The notes below the pieces were generated by a model. It saw nothing but the letters and a program-made list of their open reading frames with translations. It was not told the DNA's origin and did not search any database. DNA of 46,759 nucleotides, taken from Alphaproteobacteria bacterium. GTDB lineage: Bacteria; Pseudomonadota; Alphaproteobacteria; RF32; CAG-239. Positions within the stretch are counted from its first letter, which is position 1. The number at the start of each line of letters is the position of its first letter. This document shows positions 19,092 to 29,050 of the stretch, one piece after another. The position numbers and the translations under genes are program-made. The stretch covers positions 1 through 46,759 of the forward strand of contig JAEEMQ010000022.1 in NCBI GenBank assembly GCA_016283295.1, written 5' to 3'.

Positions 19092-20314
19092 TATTCTTCT
19101 CTGAAAAACTTTTCGGCCTTTAACAACGCCGCCGTCAAAGCATCGATATCTTCTTTGGTCGTATATAAACCGAGCGATGCCCGCGCCAGCGAATTATATC
19201 CCATCCGGTTGACAATCGGTTGCGCACAATGGTGCCCTATTCTGATGGCGACATTTTCCTTATTCAGCACAAAAGCCAGGTCTTGCGGATGTATTTTACC
19301 GACGGCAAAACTAAACACTCCGCCCTTCTTTTCGGCCGTACCGATAATTTTGAGCTTCGGCACTTCGGCCAAACGCTCGTTGGTATATCTGATAAGTTCC
19401 TCTTCGTGCCGAACAATATCCGCAAAACCGATTCGCTCTATATATTTTATACCTTCCGCCATACCGACGGCCTGTACCGATGCCGGCGTTCCCGCCTCAA
19501 ACCGGGCCGGAATATCGGCATACGTCGTCTTGGCAAACGTAACGTTGTCAATCATGTCTCCGCCAAACTGATACGGCGGCATTTTCTCCAAAACTTCCGC
19601 CTTGCCGTATAACACGCCGATACCGGTCGGGCCGTATATTTTATGGCCGGAAAACGCCGCAAAATCACAATCAATATCTTGCACATCCAGCGGATAATGT
19701 ACCGCAAACTGACAGGCGTCCACCAACACTTTGGCCCCGACACCGTGCGCAGCTGCGGTAATTTTTTTAATCGGAAACATGGTACCTAAAACATTGGACA
19801 TGGCACTTACGGCCACCAGTTTGGTCTTTTCGTTCAAACGCGCGAGGAATTCTTCTTCAATATAGTCGCCGTTATCCGCCACCGGAAACACCGCCAACTT
19901 GGCCCCGCTGATTTCGCACAAATGCTGCCACGGCACCAAATTGGCATGATGTTCGGCCTCCGAAATCAAAATCTCGTCGCCGGCACGAACATTCTGCAAC
20001 CCCCAGGTCGAGGCTACCAGATTAATCGATTCGGTAGCGTTGCGCGTAAAAACTATTTCTCTTACCTCACGGGCATTGATAAACTGCCGCACCGTTTCGC
20101 GCGCCTGTTCATAAGCCGTGGTGATGGCATCGGCAAAATAATAAGTACCGCGATGCGGATTAGCATAAAACTCATAATAAACGCGACGCATAGCATCAAA
20201 CACCGCCTGCGGCTTTTGTGCCGAAGCGGTAGTATCGAGATACGCCACCGGCTTGCCGTTGATACGTACATCGAAAATCGGAAAATCTTTCCTTATTTTA
20301 TAAACATCATACAT
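19091..20314 (-). CDS. sufS: SufS-type cysteine desulfurase
   Basis: PLP lysine motif FSGHKIYGPTGIGVLYG and RIGHHCAQP active-site Cys motif. Confidence 0.95.
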   Translation of the reverse strand: MYDVYKIRKDFPIFDVRINGKPVAYLDTTASAQKPQAVFDAMRRVYYEFYANPHRGTYYFADAITTAYEQARETVRQFINAREVREIVFTRNATESINLVASTWGLQNVRAGDEILISEAEHHANLVPWQHLCEISGAKLAVFPVADNGDYIEEEFLARLNEKTKLVAVSAMSNVLGTMFPIKKITAAAHGVGAKVLVDACQFAVHYPLDVQDIDCDFAAFSGHKIYGPTGIGVLYGKAEVLEKMPPYQFGGDMIDNVTFAKTTYADIPARFEAGTPASVQAVGMAEGIKYIERIGFADIVRHEEELIRYTNERLAEVPKLKIIGTAEKKGGVFSFAVGKIHPQDLAFVLNKENVAIRIGHHCAQPIVNRMGYNSLARASLGLYTTKEDIDALTAALLKAEKFFREE

Positions 20315-20392
20315 CGCATATTCCTCTAAAGCTTTTTACATATTTAGCCCGTAAAAAAATATTTTTCAAGATTTATATTGCACCGAATAAAA

Positions 20393-20422
20393 AATCTCCG
20401 GCAACAACCGCCGCCGGAGATT
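20393..20422 (-). terminator. Hairpin terminator AATCTCCGGC...GCCGGAGATT
   Basis: 10-bp perfect inverted repeat downstream of the nfeD-like gene. Confidence 0.7.
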
Positions 20423-20441
20423 ATGAAAACGCTTCTGTAGC

Positions 20442-20888
20442 TTATTCGACAATCAAAATCAAACTGTCTTTAACCGCCGTAACTTTAGCCTTATCGCCTT
20501 TTTTCAGCGGCTTTTCGGTATATGCCAGCCAATAAGTGTCGCCAACCTTAACCTTGGTTTGGCTGTCGACCACATCTTCGGCAATCGTAACCGTGCGACC
20601 GACAAACTGTTGCGCCGAATCATTTAAGTTCTGATATTCTTTCGGTGCCTGCATTTTTTTGAAAATAAAGCGATAAGAATACCAGCCGATAACCGCAAAA
20701 ACCGCCGAAAATACGGCAAACCAGATAATTTGCGTGGAGAGCGCCATCGGTATAAAATACGTCAAAACGCTCATGCAAAGCCCGGCCAAACCGAACCAAA
20801 TCAAATAGGTTCCCGGCACTATCAATTCCAAAATCGACAAGGCCAGACCGATAATCAGCCAGTTTGTCGCCGCCGTTTCAAATAACAT
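20442..20888 (-). CDS. NfeD family membrane protein
   Basis: TM-rich N-terminus plus C-terminal OB-fold-like VGRTVTIAEDVVDSQTKVKVGDTYWLAYTEKPLKKGDKAKVTAVKDSLILIVE; next to an SPFH gene. Confidence 0.88.
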   Translation of the reverse strand: MLFETAATNWLIIGLALSILELIVPGTYLIWFGLAGLCMSVLTYFIPMALSTQIIWFAVFSAVFAVIGWYSYRFIFKKMQAPKEYQNLNDSAQQFVGRTVTIAEDVVDSQTKVKVGDTYWLAYTEKPLKKGDKAKVTAVKDSLILIVE

Positions 20889-20899
20889 CGTCGTTCTCC

Positions 20900-21811
20900 T
20901 TATTTTTTAGGTTTTGCCGCAACGTTTTTCGCAACCTCGGCAATACCGGCAATAGTCCCCATAACCTGCGTGGCATCAACCGGCAACATCAGCAACTTCT
21001 CGTTCGGCGAAGTAACAATGCCCTGCAAAGCATCGATATATTTCTGCCCCAAGAAGTACGACAAAGCGTTTTGATTACCTTTTTCAATGGCATCGGAAAC
21101 GAGTTTGGTAGCCGTTGCTTCTGCCTGAGCCGAACGCTCGCGAGCTTCAGCCTCACGGAAAGCGGCTTCTCTGTTACCCTCGGCCTCCAAGATCACCGCC
21201 TGTTTTTCACCCTCGGCCTTCAAAATTTCTGCCTGACGCAAACCTTCGGCTTCCAAAATGTTGGCACGTTTATCACGCTCGGCCATCATTTGGCGCGCCA
21301 TGGAATCAATCAAATTTGCCGGCGGAGTAATATCTTTAATTTCCACGCGGGTAACTTTTACGCCCCACGGAATTGTGGCCACGTCGACCACATCCAACAG
21401 CCGTTGGTTGATGATATTGCGTTGCGACAACAGCTCATCGATTTCCATGCTGCCGATAACCGTACGAATATTGGTCATCACCAGATTCATAATCGCAAAG
21501 TCGAGATTCTCAACCTGATAAGCGGCCTTTACCGCATCCTGAATCTGATAGAACAGCACGCCGTTCACCGTAACCATGGCATTATCTTTGGTAATAACTT
21601 CCTGCGATGCCACATCCAAAACCTGTTCCTTGCGGTTGATTTTGGCGCCGATATTCTCAAAAATCGGAATCAAAATATGAAAACCCGGCTTCAGCGAGCG
21701 GGTATATTTACCGAAGTTTTCCACGGTATATTCATAACCCTGCTGCACGATAACCACATATTTCAGCAAAATCAGAAATACCAAAATAACCAGAACTATT
21801 GCAACTTCCAT
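20900..21811 (-). CDS. SPFH domain protein (stomatin/QmcA-like)
   Basis: VVIVQQGYEYTVENFGKYTRSLKPGFHILIPIF...VDVATIPWGVKVTRVEIKDITPP. Confidence 0.93.
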   Translation of the reverse strand: MEVAIVLVILVFLILLKYVVIVQQGYEYTVENFGKYTRSLKPGFHILIPIFENIGAKINRKEQVLDVASQEVITKDNAMVTVNGVLFYQIQDAVKAAYQVENLDFAIMNLVMTNIRTVIGSMEIDELLSQRNIINQRLLDVVDVATIPWGVKVTRVEIKDITPPANLIDSMARQMMAERDKRANILEAEGLRQAEILKAEGEKQAVILEAEGNREAAFREAEARERSAQAEATATKLVSDAIEKGNQNALSYFLGQKYIDALQGIVTSPNEKLLMLPVDATQVMGTIAGIAEVAKNVAAKPKK

Positions 21812-21887
21812 TGTTTATTCCTTTCACATAATAACCGTTAAACCGTATCTGAACATAAAATATACTCTGTTTTATATTTTCGCAAGC

Positions 21888-21920
21888 AAAAAAACACCCC
21901 GCCGCAAAGCAGGGTGTTAA
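21888..21920 (-). terminator. Hairpin terminator AACACCCC...GGGTGTT
   Basis: Inverted repeat downstream of the 1.2-kaa CDS; same stem core as at 2206..2244. Confidence 0.7.
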
Positions 21921-21955
21921 ATATGTCTTTTATAACCGTTATTTCGGTTTCAACA

Positions 21956-24900
21956 TTACATTTCGTTACCATGTTTACCGAAATTCTTCAAAATCGACTT
22001 AACTCTGCTTGTCGACAATTTTGAAGCTCTTACTTCGGTAACATTTCCTTTGGCATCAATATCGCGCTCATACACGTCTTTGCTGTCACCGTCACGAATG
22101 TACTCTCTCATTTCGCCGTCCTGATTGCGGACTCTGCCGAGTAATTGGTCTTCTTTGCCGCCGTCACCGCCCACGGTATTCGACGCCATATTCATACCTT
22201 TATAGCTGGCAACATCCACACCGTTATGGTGTTCAAGTCTCATTCTCACGCCGTCAACGGTACGAGTTTCGGTATTACCGTCGTTACTGACCCTAACGTG
22301 AATCTTATGGCCGTTAACCGTACCCTTCACGTTGTAGCCGTGTTTCTTCATTTCTTCCGCCGACGTAATCGGGTTATCCGGATGCTTGGCATTATATTCT
22401 TCCATTGCCACTCTGCCCGCATATTCTTCGGCCGTGGCATTAGCATCGGCAGTCACCGGCATATAAACCGTATGATCGTGCTTTTTGGTGAAAATACGCT
22501 TGAACCAACTGCCGGATTCGCTCTTACCGGTAACATTACCCATTTTCTTCTGTTCGTCGATGGCTCTCTGCGCATCTTCGGTAAAGCCGCTCGGCTTGGT
22601 CGGATCCGGAACAATTCGCGGCTGTCCTTCCGGTGTATCCACGCCTCTTATCGGTGCGGAGCCGCCATTGCCGCCGGCCTCGTTGCCGTCTGCGGAACCG
22701 TGACCGCCGTTACCGCCGGAAGAGCGGGTCCAACCGTGGTCGCGTTCCACCACTTCGCCGCCCGGACGAATAATCATGTGGCCGGAGTTAAGCTTATCGG
22801 CTATCCGGTCAAACTCTCCGCTGTCGAGCTTAGCCTGAAATTCCGCTTGCTGAGCGTCGGTCAGCTGCAACTTGCCCAAATAAGCCGTCATGCCGGATTT
22901 AACGATATGCGTGTTACTGCCGCGCAAATCATCAAAATCTTTGCCTTCCATCAAACCCATCTCTTTCAAGATAACATAGGTAGCATTCGGCATATCCGTA
23001 ACTTTTTCGTCGGTAATGGTAAATTCGTGCGTCGCCGGAGTTTCGGTAATCACATCGCTGCCGCCGTTATCCGGTTCTGCAATTCCTTGTCCGACGGCGG
23101 CCCCGGTTTGTGCACCTTCCGCCAAACCGTTGTTTTCCGGCTCGCCGAAGAAATAGTTTTTAAGTCCCGCCGCCTTTTCGCTGACATAATCCTGCGCCGA
23201 ATCATCCATCAGGAAACCGCCTGCAGCCACACCGAGAGCAGCGGCTAAACCTTTGCCTTTGCTACCCTTAATCCGGCCGACCAGTTCCAAAGCCTGTTCT
23301 TTGTCTTCTGCCGACATATTCGGAGCATAGTGGGCAAGCTTCGCCAAAACTTTATCATCGCCGTTGCGTATCAGTTTGGAAATATCTTTGGCAATTTTTT
23401 GCGCCGGAGTAGCCTTTTTAATACCGAACCAGCCTTTGCCCTGTTCTTCCGGCTGCGGCAGATATTTCTGCAACAAAGCCGCCAAATCTTTTTGCGCTTT
23501 GGCTTCCTCATGACGAACATTAAGATATTGTCCTAAACCGGCCGCTGCCGTAATTGCGCCGGAAACCTTGGCCTTACCCACACCCATAATGGTCGTTTGT
23601 GCCGCAGTTTGCGCCGCCTGAGCGCCCAATCCGGTCAAACCGCCCAACGCACCGAAAGCTAAAGTTCCGGAGGCGGCCATCACCGTGGTAAACGCGGCCG
23701 AAGTCAGGAACAAACCGGCCTGACGCGCCAAATTGATGGTTTCTTCGCGGTTATTTTTCAGATATCCGAAAAAGCCTTTGATTGAGGTTTTGCCGTCATT
23801 CTGTTCTTTATAATTTCTCCACGATTTTTTAACGGCGCCGAACAACTTGCATCCCTGACGTGCCGTTATGCCGATAGGGCCGAACGCTGCCGCCAAACCG
23901 GCAGTCCAGGCCACATTTTTGATACCTTCTTTAACCGCGCCCATAACCGTCGGATGTTTGGCCGTCATATCCTTTTTGGCCTCGGCGGCTCTTTCCGGCG
24001 TCTGTTTCATACCGGCTTTTCTGCCCAAACGGGAAGCATAAATCGCATTTTTATCGGTGTAAATACCGTTGGCAACCGTATAGGTATTGGCCGCCACATA
24101 CTTGGCAAATTTGGCCATATATTCCTTTTTCTTTTCCGGATCTTTCTGCGCATCATTCCATTCGTCGGCAGAAATTTTGTTTTCTTTCAAATATTTATCC
24201 AGCCATTTATTTCTGTCTTCCGGCGAGCTCATAATGTTGTTGAAGGTCAAAGTAACGGTCGCCAGATATTGGGCACTGATTTCCTCAACCTTTTGATGAT
24301 AACGCTCAATATTCTTTTGCTTGTCGCTGTCCGGTGTTTCCAAAGAAAGCTGGGTCAAAGCCGTTGTGCGAATAACATCCAAAGTTTCTTTGAAAATTTC
24401 CGGATTTTCTTTTGCAAACACCACCGTCGCCGGGTCTTTTTTCAATTCTTCCGGCATTGAATCCGTATACGGCGTTTTTTCGGTCAATGCCGCCCATTTA
24501 TCTTCGTTTTCTTTGATTTTTTCAGGGCTCGGCAGTTTACCGTCCAAACCGTTATTCTTGTCATAATCCGCCAGTTTTTGCTCCAATTCGGCGGCTTTTT
24601 CGTATTTATAATCCGGATTTGCTCCCAGCAATATATCGGCATAGTCCTTAACCAGCGGGGCATTGTTTTCATCCAGATTGATTTCTTTGATTTCTTTGGC
24701 GGCATATTCCTCAACTGCCTTCAATTCGCCGTCAATCTTAGCCATTCTTTCGGCAAATTCCTTAGCTTCCGGAGTATCCGCAAAAGCAAATCCGGCGCCG
24801 AATTGCGACGAACCCAAACTGGCCAGTTTATTATAATCTTCCGCTAATTTTTTGTGATATTGCAACAAATCATACGAGGTCATGCCTTCCAATTTATCGG

Positions 24901-25492
24901 CTATTTTTTCTTCCGGCTGCGGAGTCGTGTTTTCGCCGACCGGCTGTTCCGGCTTCGGAGTCGTATTTTCGCCCACCGGTTGCTCGGTTTCAGGCTGTGT
25001 TTTTTCTTCCGTCGGCATTTCGGCTTGCTGTTCTTCCTCAACCGATTCGGTTGTTTGCGCACTCTCGGCAATACGTTTGGAAATTTCCTGCTTTAAGTTC
25101 TCCAACGCTTCGGAATAGTCTTTCGGGTCGGCGTTACGCGTATAGAGTTCTGCTTTCAAGGTCATCAAATAGGCCTGAACATAAGGGTCCGGCATCCGCA
25201 TATCGTCCGTTTCTTTGCCCAAAAAAGCTTTTGCATCCTGTCTGGCACTTTCGCCCGCATCTTTAATGGAAGCGTAGTTAAAGAGGGTCGCGGCTTCCTT
25301 GTTGATTCCGGCCAATTCTTTGGCGAAATCTTCCGGTGAAAGGTCACCCTTATAGACTCTGAAACTGTTGAATAAAGCCGATTGTTCGATATCCGACACC
25401 TTAGAAACATCGGATACCCCGAATTCCTTAAGAATAAACTCCAAAAAATCCTTATTATCGGCAACTTCTCCGAAACTGTTGTACATAGCCAT
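21956..25492 (-). CDS. Very large uncharacterized protein (about 1178 aa)
   Basis: AGGAGA Shine-Dalgarno before ATG at 25492 (MAMYNSFGEVADNKDFLEF). Helical N-terminal region, Pro/Glu repeats, small-residue-rich hydrophobic middle (TTVMAASGTLAFGALGGLTGLGAQAAQTAAQTT), Gly-rich linker, charged C-terminus. Confidence 0.85.
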   Translation of the reverse strand: MAMYNSFGEVADNKDFLEFILKEFGVSDVSKVSDIEQSALFNSFRVYKGDLSPEDFAKELAGINKEAATLFNYASIKDAGESARQDAKAFLGKETDDMRMPDPYVQAYLMTLKAELYTRNADPKDYSEALENLKQEISKRIAESAQTTESVEEEQQAEMPTEEKTQPETEQPVGENTTPKPEQPVGENTTPQPEEKIADKLEGMTSYDLLQYHKKLAEDYNKLASLGSSQFGAGFAFADTPEAKEFAERMAKIDGELKAVEEYAAKEIKEINLDENNAPLVKDYADILLGANPDYKYEKAAELEQKLADYDKNNGLDGKLPSPEKIKENEDKWAALTEKTPYTDSMPEELKKDPATVVFAKENPEIFKETLDVIRTTALTQLSLETPDSDKQKNIERYHQKVEEISAQYLATVTLTFNNIMSSPEDRNKWLDKYLKENKISADEWNDAQKDPEKKKEYMAKFAKYVAANTYTVANGIYTDKNAIYASRLGRKAGMKQTPERAAEAKKDMTAKHPTVMGAVKEGIKNVAWTAGLAAAFGPIGITARQGCKLFGAVKKSWRNYKEQNDGKTSIKGFFGYLKNNREETINLARQAGLFLTSAAFTTVMAASGTLAFGALGGLTGLGAQAAQTAAQTTIMGVGKAKVSGAITAAAGLGQYLNVRHEEAKAQKDLAALLQKYLPQPEEQGKGWFGIKKATPAQKIAKDISKLIRNGDDKVLAKLAHYAPNMSAEDKEQALELVGRIKGSKGKGLAAALGVAAGGFLMDDSAQDYVSEKAAGLKNYFFGEPENNGLAEGAQTGAAVGQGIAEPDNGGSDVITETPATHEFTITDEKVTDMPNATYVILKEMGLMEGKDFDDLRGSNTHIVKSGMTAYLGKLQLTDAQQAEFQAKLDSGEFDRIADKLNSGHMIIRPGGEVVERDHGWTRSSGGNGGHGSADGNEAGGNGGSAPIRGVDTPEGQPRIVPDPTKPSGFTEDAQRAIDEQKKMGNVTGKSESGSWFKRIFTKKHDHTVYMPVTADANATAEEYAGRVAMEEYNAKHPDNPITSAEEMKKHGYNVKGTVNGHKIHVRVSNDGNTETRTVDGVRMRLEHHNGVDVASYKGMNMASNTVGGDGGKEDQLLGRVRNQDGEMREYIRDGDSKDVYERDIDAKGNVTEVRASKLSTSRVKSILKNFGKHGNEM
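24911..24986 (-). repeat. Tandem coding repeat (EQPVGENTTP[K/Q]P x2)
   Basis: Protein ...PETEQPVGENTTPKPEQPVGENTTPQPEEK.... with a matching near-36-bp DNA repeat. Boundaries approximate. Confidence 0.75.
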
Positions 25493-25694
25493 ATTTGTTC
25501 TCCTAAACAGCCTATTTTTTCTATACTGTAACGCAAATTTCCCTAAATTGCAAGTAAAAAATGACAAAATTTACAAAATTTTTGTTAATATTGTCAAATA
25601 CCGGCGATTCCGGTCAATAACCCGTTTTTTTAGTATACTTTTCTATTCTGTATGCTATAACAGTTTTAGTTTAAGAGTGGTTAACGGAGAATAA

Positions 25695-27173
25695 ATGCCT
25701 CAAATTACGAAAAAATTTATCTGTTTGTTGCTTTTCGGCTTTATTTTGTGGAGCGTGGTGCCGATGTTGCGCCTTTCGCTCTCAATGGATACACAGGAAG
25801 CGATTGTCTGGGGCAAGTATTGTTTGTGGGGAACCACCAAGCATCCGCCGTTTTCGGGGTGGGTTGCTTACTATTGGTATGCGTTGTTCGGGCACGGCGA
25901 TAAAGCGATGTATGCCTTAAGCCAGCTTTTTGTTGTGCTCGGTCTGGTATATATTTATAAACTTGCCCGTTGTTTTTTGAGCGAAACCGCGGCAATTGCG
26001 GCAACCGCATTGCAACTGGGCATAATTTATTACGGTTTTTCCACTCCGGAATTTAACGTCAATGTCATCTCGGTCGGGTTATGGCCGATGTGCGCCTTTT
26101 ATTTTTGGCGCGGCTACACGCAAAACCGCCTCTCAGATTGGATATTGTTCGGCGTTTTGATTGCCTTAAACCTGCTCAACAAATACAGCGCCGCCATGCT
26201 GTTGGTCGCTCTCGGCGTGTTCGTTTTATGCGACGGAGGTGTTTGGAAGCTACTGAAAAATATTAAAGTTTATGTTGCATTTATAGTGTCTATCACTTTG
26301 ATTTTTCCGCATATTTATTGGCTGTGGCAAAACGATTTCGAATCATTTAATTACATTTCGTCCCGCAGCCACGGCGGCAATATTGCTTTTCCGTGGGGAC
26401 ACTTGGTTTATCCGCTGAAATTTTTGACGGCGCAAATTTTATTTGCCGCGCCGGCTTTATTGACTTACCTCTATTTTTGGCGTAAAAACAAAACGTTAGA
26501 ATCAGAAATTGAATCAAAAAATCAAGTTGCCGCCACCCGTTTTATTCTCTGCACCGCCCTCATTCCGGCGCTTACCTTTGCTCTTGTCTGTCTCATAAGC
26601 GGCCACGCCGCCAAGAGCATGTGGGGATTTCCGTGCCTGTTTATGTGGGGAACGGCCTTATGTTATTTTGCGCCGTTCAAAACCGACGATAAAACAGTCA
26701 ACAAACTGCTTAATGTTATGTTTGTCTGGGTGACGCTGTTTGCGGCCGCCTACGGCATACAATGCGTTATAACCACCAGCATGCGCTATCAAACCGAGGT
26801 TAAACAAGTAGCGCAAAGTTTTGAACAAAAATGGGCCGAACATACCGCAAAACCGCTGGAATACGTGGGAGCAGATGTCTGGTTCGGCGATATTATGGCG
26901 CTGTATGCCTCTCGCGAAATCAAGCCGATGATTTGGCTGAAACCACAAAACAACCCGTGGTTTGATGAGGCTGATTTCAAACAAAAAGGTGCTCTGCTGA
27001 TTGCCGCCGACGACTGGGAATACGAACAATACAAAAAGATGTACGGCGCGGCAATTTCGGCTCCGCAAAAAATGACGCTTGCATTTAAAAACTATTTTGG
27101 TAAAACTAAAGAAAAAGAAGTATTATACGGATTTTATGAGCCGTGGGAGGTTGCAAATGCCGAAGAAAAATAA
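25695..27173 (+). CDS. Glycosyltransferase family 39 (ArnT/PMT-like) membrane protein
   Basis: DTQEAIVWGKYCLWGTTKHPPFSGWVAYYWYALFG...; polytopic; PMT-type HPPF motif. Confidence 0.85.
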   Translation: MPQITKKFICLLLFGFILWSVVPMLRLSLSMDTQEAIVWGKYCLWGTTKHPPFSGWVAYYWYALFGHGDKAMYALSQLFVVLGLVYIYKLARCFLSETAAIAATALQLGIIYYGFSTPEFNVNVISVGLWPMCAFYFWRGYTQNRLSDWILFGVLIALNLLNKYSAAMLLVALGVFVLCDGGVWKLLKNIKVYVAFIVSITLIFPHIYWLWQNDFESFNYISSRSHGGNIAFPWGHLVYPLKFLTAQILFAAPALLTYLYFWRKNKTLESEIESKNQVAATRFILCTALIPALTFALVCLISGHAAKSMWGFPCLFMWGTALCYFAPFKTDDKTVNKLLNVMFVWVTLFAAAYGIQCVITTSMRYQTEVKQVAQSFEQKWAEHTAKPLEYVGADVWFGDIMALYASREIKPMIWLKPQNNPWFDEADFKQKGALLIAADDWEYEQYKKMYGAAISAPQKMTLAFKNYFGKTKEKEVLYGFYEPWEVANAEEK

Positions 27174-28122
27174 ACTGGTAAGTATCGTTATTTCCGCTTA
27201 CAACGAACAGGATAACGTGGCGGAACTGCATAAACAGCTGAATGCAAGCACCAAAAATTGCAAAGGTGTTGATTTTGAATATATTTTCGTTGACGACGGC
27301 AGCAAAGATAAAACCCGCGAAAACTGTTTGAAATTACAGGAAAAAGACCAACGCGTCAAAATCGTGGAATTAAAGCGCAACTTCGGACACGAAATTGCCA
27401 TGACCGCCGGTATGGATTATGCCAAGGGCGATGCGGTTATTTTTATGGATGCCGATTTACAACACCCGCCGCTCTATATCCCGAAAATGGTGGAAGCCTG
27501 GCAAAACGGCAAAGAAATCGTGCTGACCAAACGCCTCGACAATGTAGCGACTTCCAAGCTGTATAAAATGTGCGCCAAAACCTTTTATTATGTTTTGAAT
27601 TTGCTTTCCGATATGCCGATTATGGAAAGTGCGCCGGATTTTCGCCTGCTCGACCGCAAATACGTGGATTTCTTAAAAGGATTTAACGAGCAAGACCGTC
27701 TTTTCCGCGGGCTTTTGAGTTGGATTATGCCGCAGGATAATGTGGAAATCATCGGTTTTGTGGCGCCGGAACGTTTCAGCGGCGAGTCCAAATACAATTT
27801 CATCAAATCGCTGCGTTTGGCCGTCAACAGCATTATTCAGTTTTCGGTTATGCCGTTGCGCCTTGCCACCGGATTGGGTGTTGTGGCGGCAATTCTGGCT
27901 TTATTGATGGGGATTTATGTGTTTATCGAGCATTTCTTCCTGCACAACCCGACCCCGGGGTATGCCACCATTATGGTTACGGTGGTATTTTTGGGTGCGG
28001 TACAGCTGATTTGCCTCGGCATTATCGGCGAATACATCGGCAAAATCCACATGGAAGTCAAAAAACGCCCGCTTTATGTGGCCGATTTTATAGAAAAGAA
28101 GGCCAAGAAAGATGACGCTTAA
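27157..28122 (+). CDS. Glycosyltransferase family 2 (polyprenyl-phosphate glycosyltransferase, ArnC/DPM1-like)
   Basis: LVSIVISAYNEQDNVAELHKQL...VDDGSKDKT...VIFMDADLQHPPLYIPKMVEAW plus two C-terminal TMs. Overlaps the upstream CDS. Confidence 0.93.
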   Translation: MPKKNKLVSIVISAYNEQDNVAELHKQLNASTKNCKGVDFEYIFVDDGSKDKTRENCLKLQEKDQRVKIVELKRNFGHEIAMTAGMDYAKGDAVIFMDADLQHPPLYIPKMVEAWQNGKEIVLTKRLDNVATSKLYKMCAKTFYYVLNLLSDMPIMESAPDFRLLDRKYVDFLKGFNEQDRLFRGLLSWIMPQDNVEIIGFVAPERFSGESKYNFIKSLRLAVNSIIQFSVMPLRLATGLGVVAAILALLMGIYVFIEHFFLHNPTPGYATIMVTVVFLGAVQLICLGIIGEYIGKIHMEVKKRPLYVADFIEKKAKKDDA

Positions 28123-28957
28123 AATAATATTCAATGCCGACGATTTCGGTATCAGCCGCGGCGTTAATGCGGCAATTATCGAAGCCCATACCAATGGTAT
28201 TTTGCACGCTGCCAGTCTGATGATAAATCAGGAATTTGCCGCCGAAGCCGTTGCCGCCGCCAAACAAATGCAGTCATTGGAAATCGGCCTGCACCTTAAC
28301 TTAACCAACGAAAAACCGGCGGCAGATCCGGCACAAATTCCGCTGTTGGTTAACTCCGACGGCAAGCTCAAAAACGGCTTCGTCAACTTGTTGCTGCTCT
28401 CGCTTTTGCATCCTAAAAAGTTTGCCGCGCAAATCGAAACGGAAATCCGTGCCCAAGTGCAAAAATATCTGGCAACCGGCTTGAAAATGGCGCATATCGA
28501 CGGGCATCGCCACGTTCACCTCATTCCGGCCGTTTTCAAAATCGTGCGCAAAATCGCGCAAGAATACAATGTGCCGCGTATAAGAGTGATGAACGAAAAC
28601 GCCCTCAATACGATTTTGCAAAACAAATCAAAAAGTTGGCTGTTTGACGGCGGCCTGGTCAAATACTTCATTTTGCGTGCTTTAACCTGGTGGAACGGCT
28701 ACAAATCCGATATTTATTTTTACACCATTCTGTTTACCTGCAAAATTTCGCGCAAACAGTTTCGCAACATCCAAATTCCGCGCGGTTATAATGCGGTAGA
28801 AATTATGATTCACCCCGGCAAGCCGGAAATCGATCGTCAATATCCGGAAAGCGTGTGGGACGACAATATCCTGTCGCCGTGGCGCTCGGTGGAGTTGCAG
28901 ACGCTCCTGGATAAAGAGGTTTTGCAAAACATTAACGGCAAAGACGACGCCTCTTAA
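28112..28957 (+). CDS. ChbG/YdjC (NaxD-like) carbohydrate deacetylase
   Basis: IIFNADDFGISRGVNAAIIEAHTNGILHAASLM...EIGLHLNLT...HIDGHRHVHLIPAVF...MIHPGKP. Confidence 0.93.
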   Translation: MTLKIIFNADDFGISRGVNAAIIEAHTNGILHAASLMINQEFAAEAVAAAKQMQSLEIGLHLNLTNEKPAADPAQIPLLVNSDGKLKNGFVNLLLLSLLHPKKFAAQIETEIRAQVQKYLATGLKMAHIDGHRHVHLIPAVFKIVRKIAQEYNVPRIRVMNENALNTILQNKSKSWLFDGGLVKYFILRALTWWNGYKSDIYFYTILFTCKISRKQFRNIQIPRGYNAVEIMIHPGKPEIDRQYPESVWDDNILSPWRSVELQTLLDKEVLQNINGKDDAS

Positions 28958-29050
28958 ATTTTGCTTTGCCGCACCATGTTTTTTATTGCAAATCCCACAA
29001 AATTGAGTTATTCTCTTGCCATAAAACAAACTTTTTATGGGGAGTAAATA

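Noticed and set aside
20864-23248. Long plus-strand ORFs (20864..21841, 22145..23248)
   Set aside because: Antisense shadows of the SPFH and 1.2-kaa genes; skewed composition typical of reverse-frame reading.
24911-24986. Possible CRISPR-like or satellite repeat
   Set aside because: In-frame coding repeat (EQPVGENTTP) within the large protein.
27079-27156. Upstream extension of the GT2 ORF
   Set aside because: Falls within the GT39 coding sequence; GT2 homology begins at MPKKNKLVSIVISAYNE (27157).
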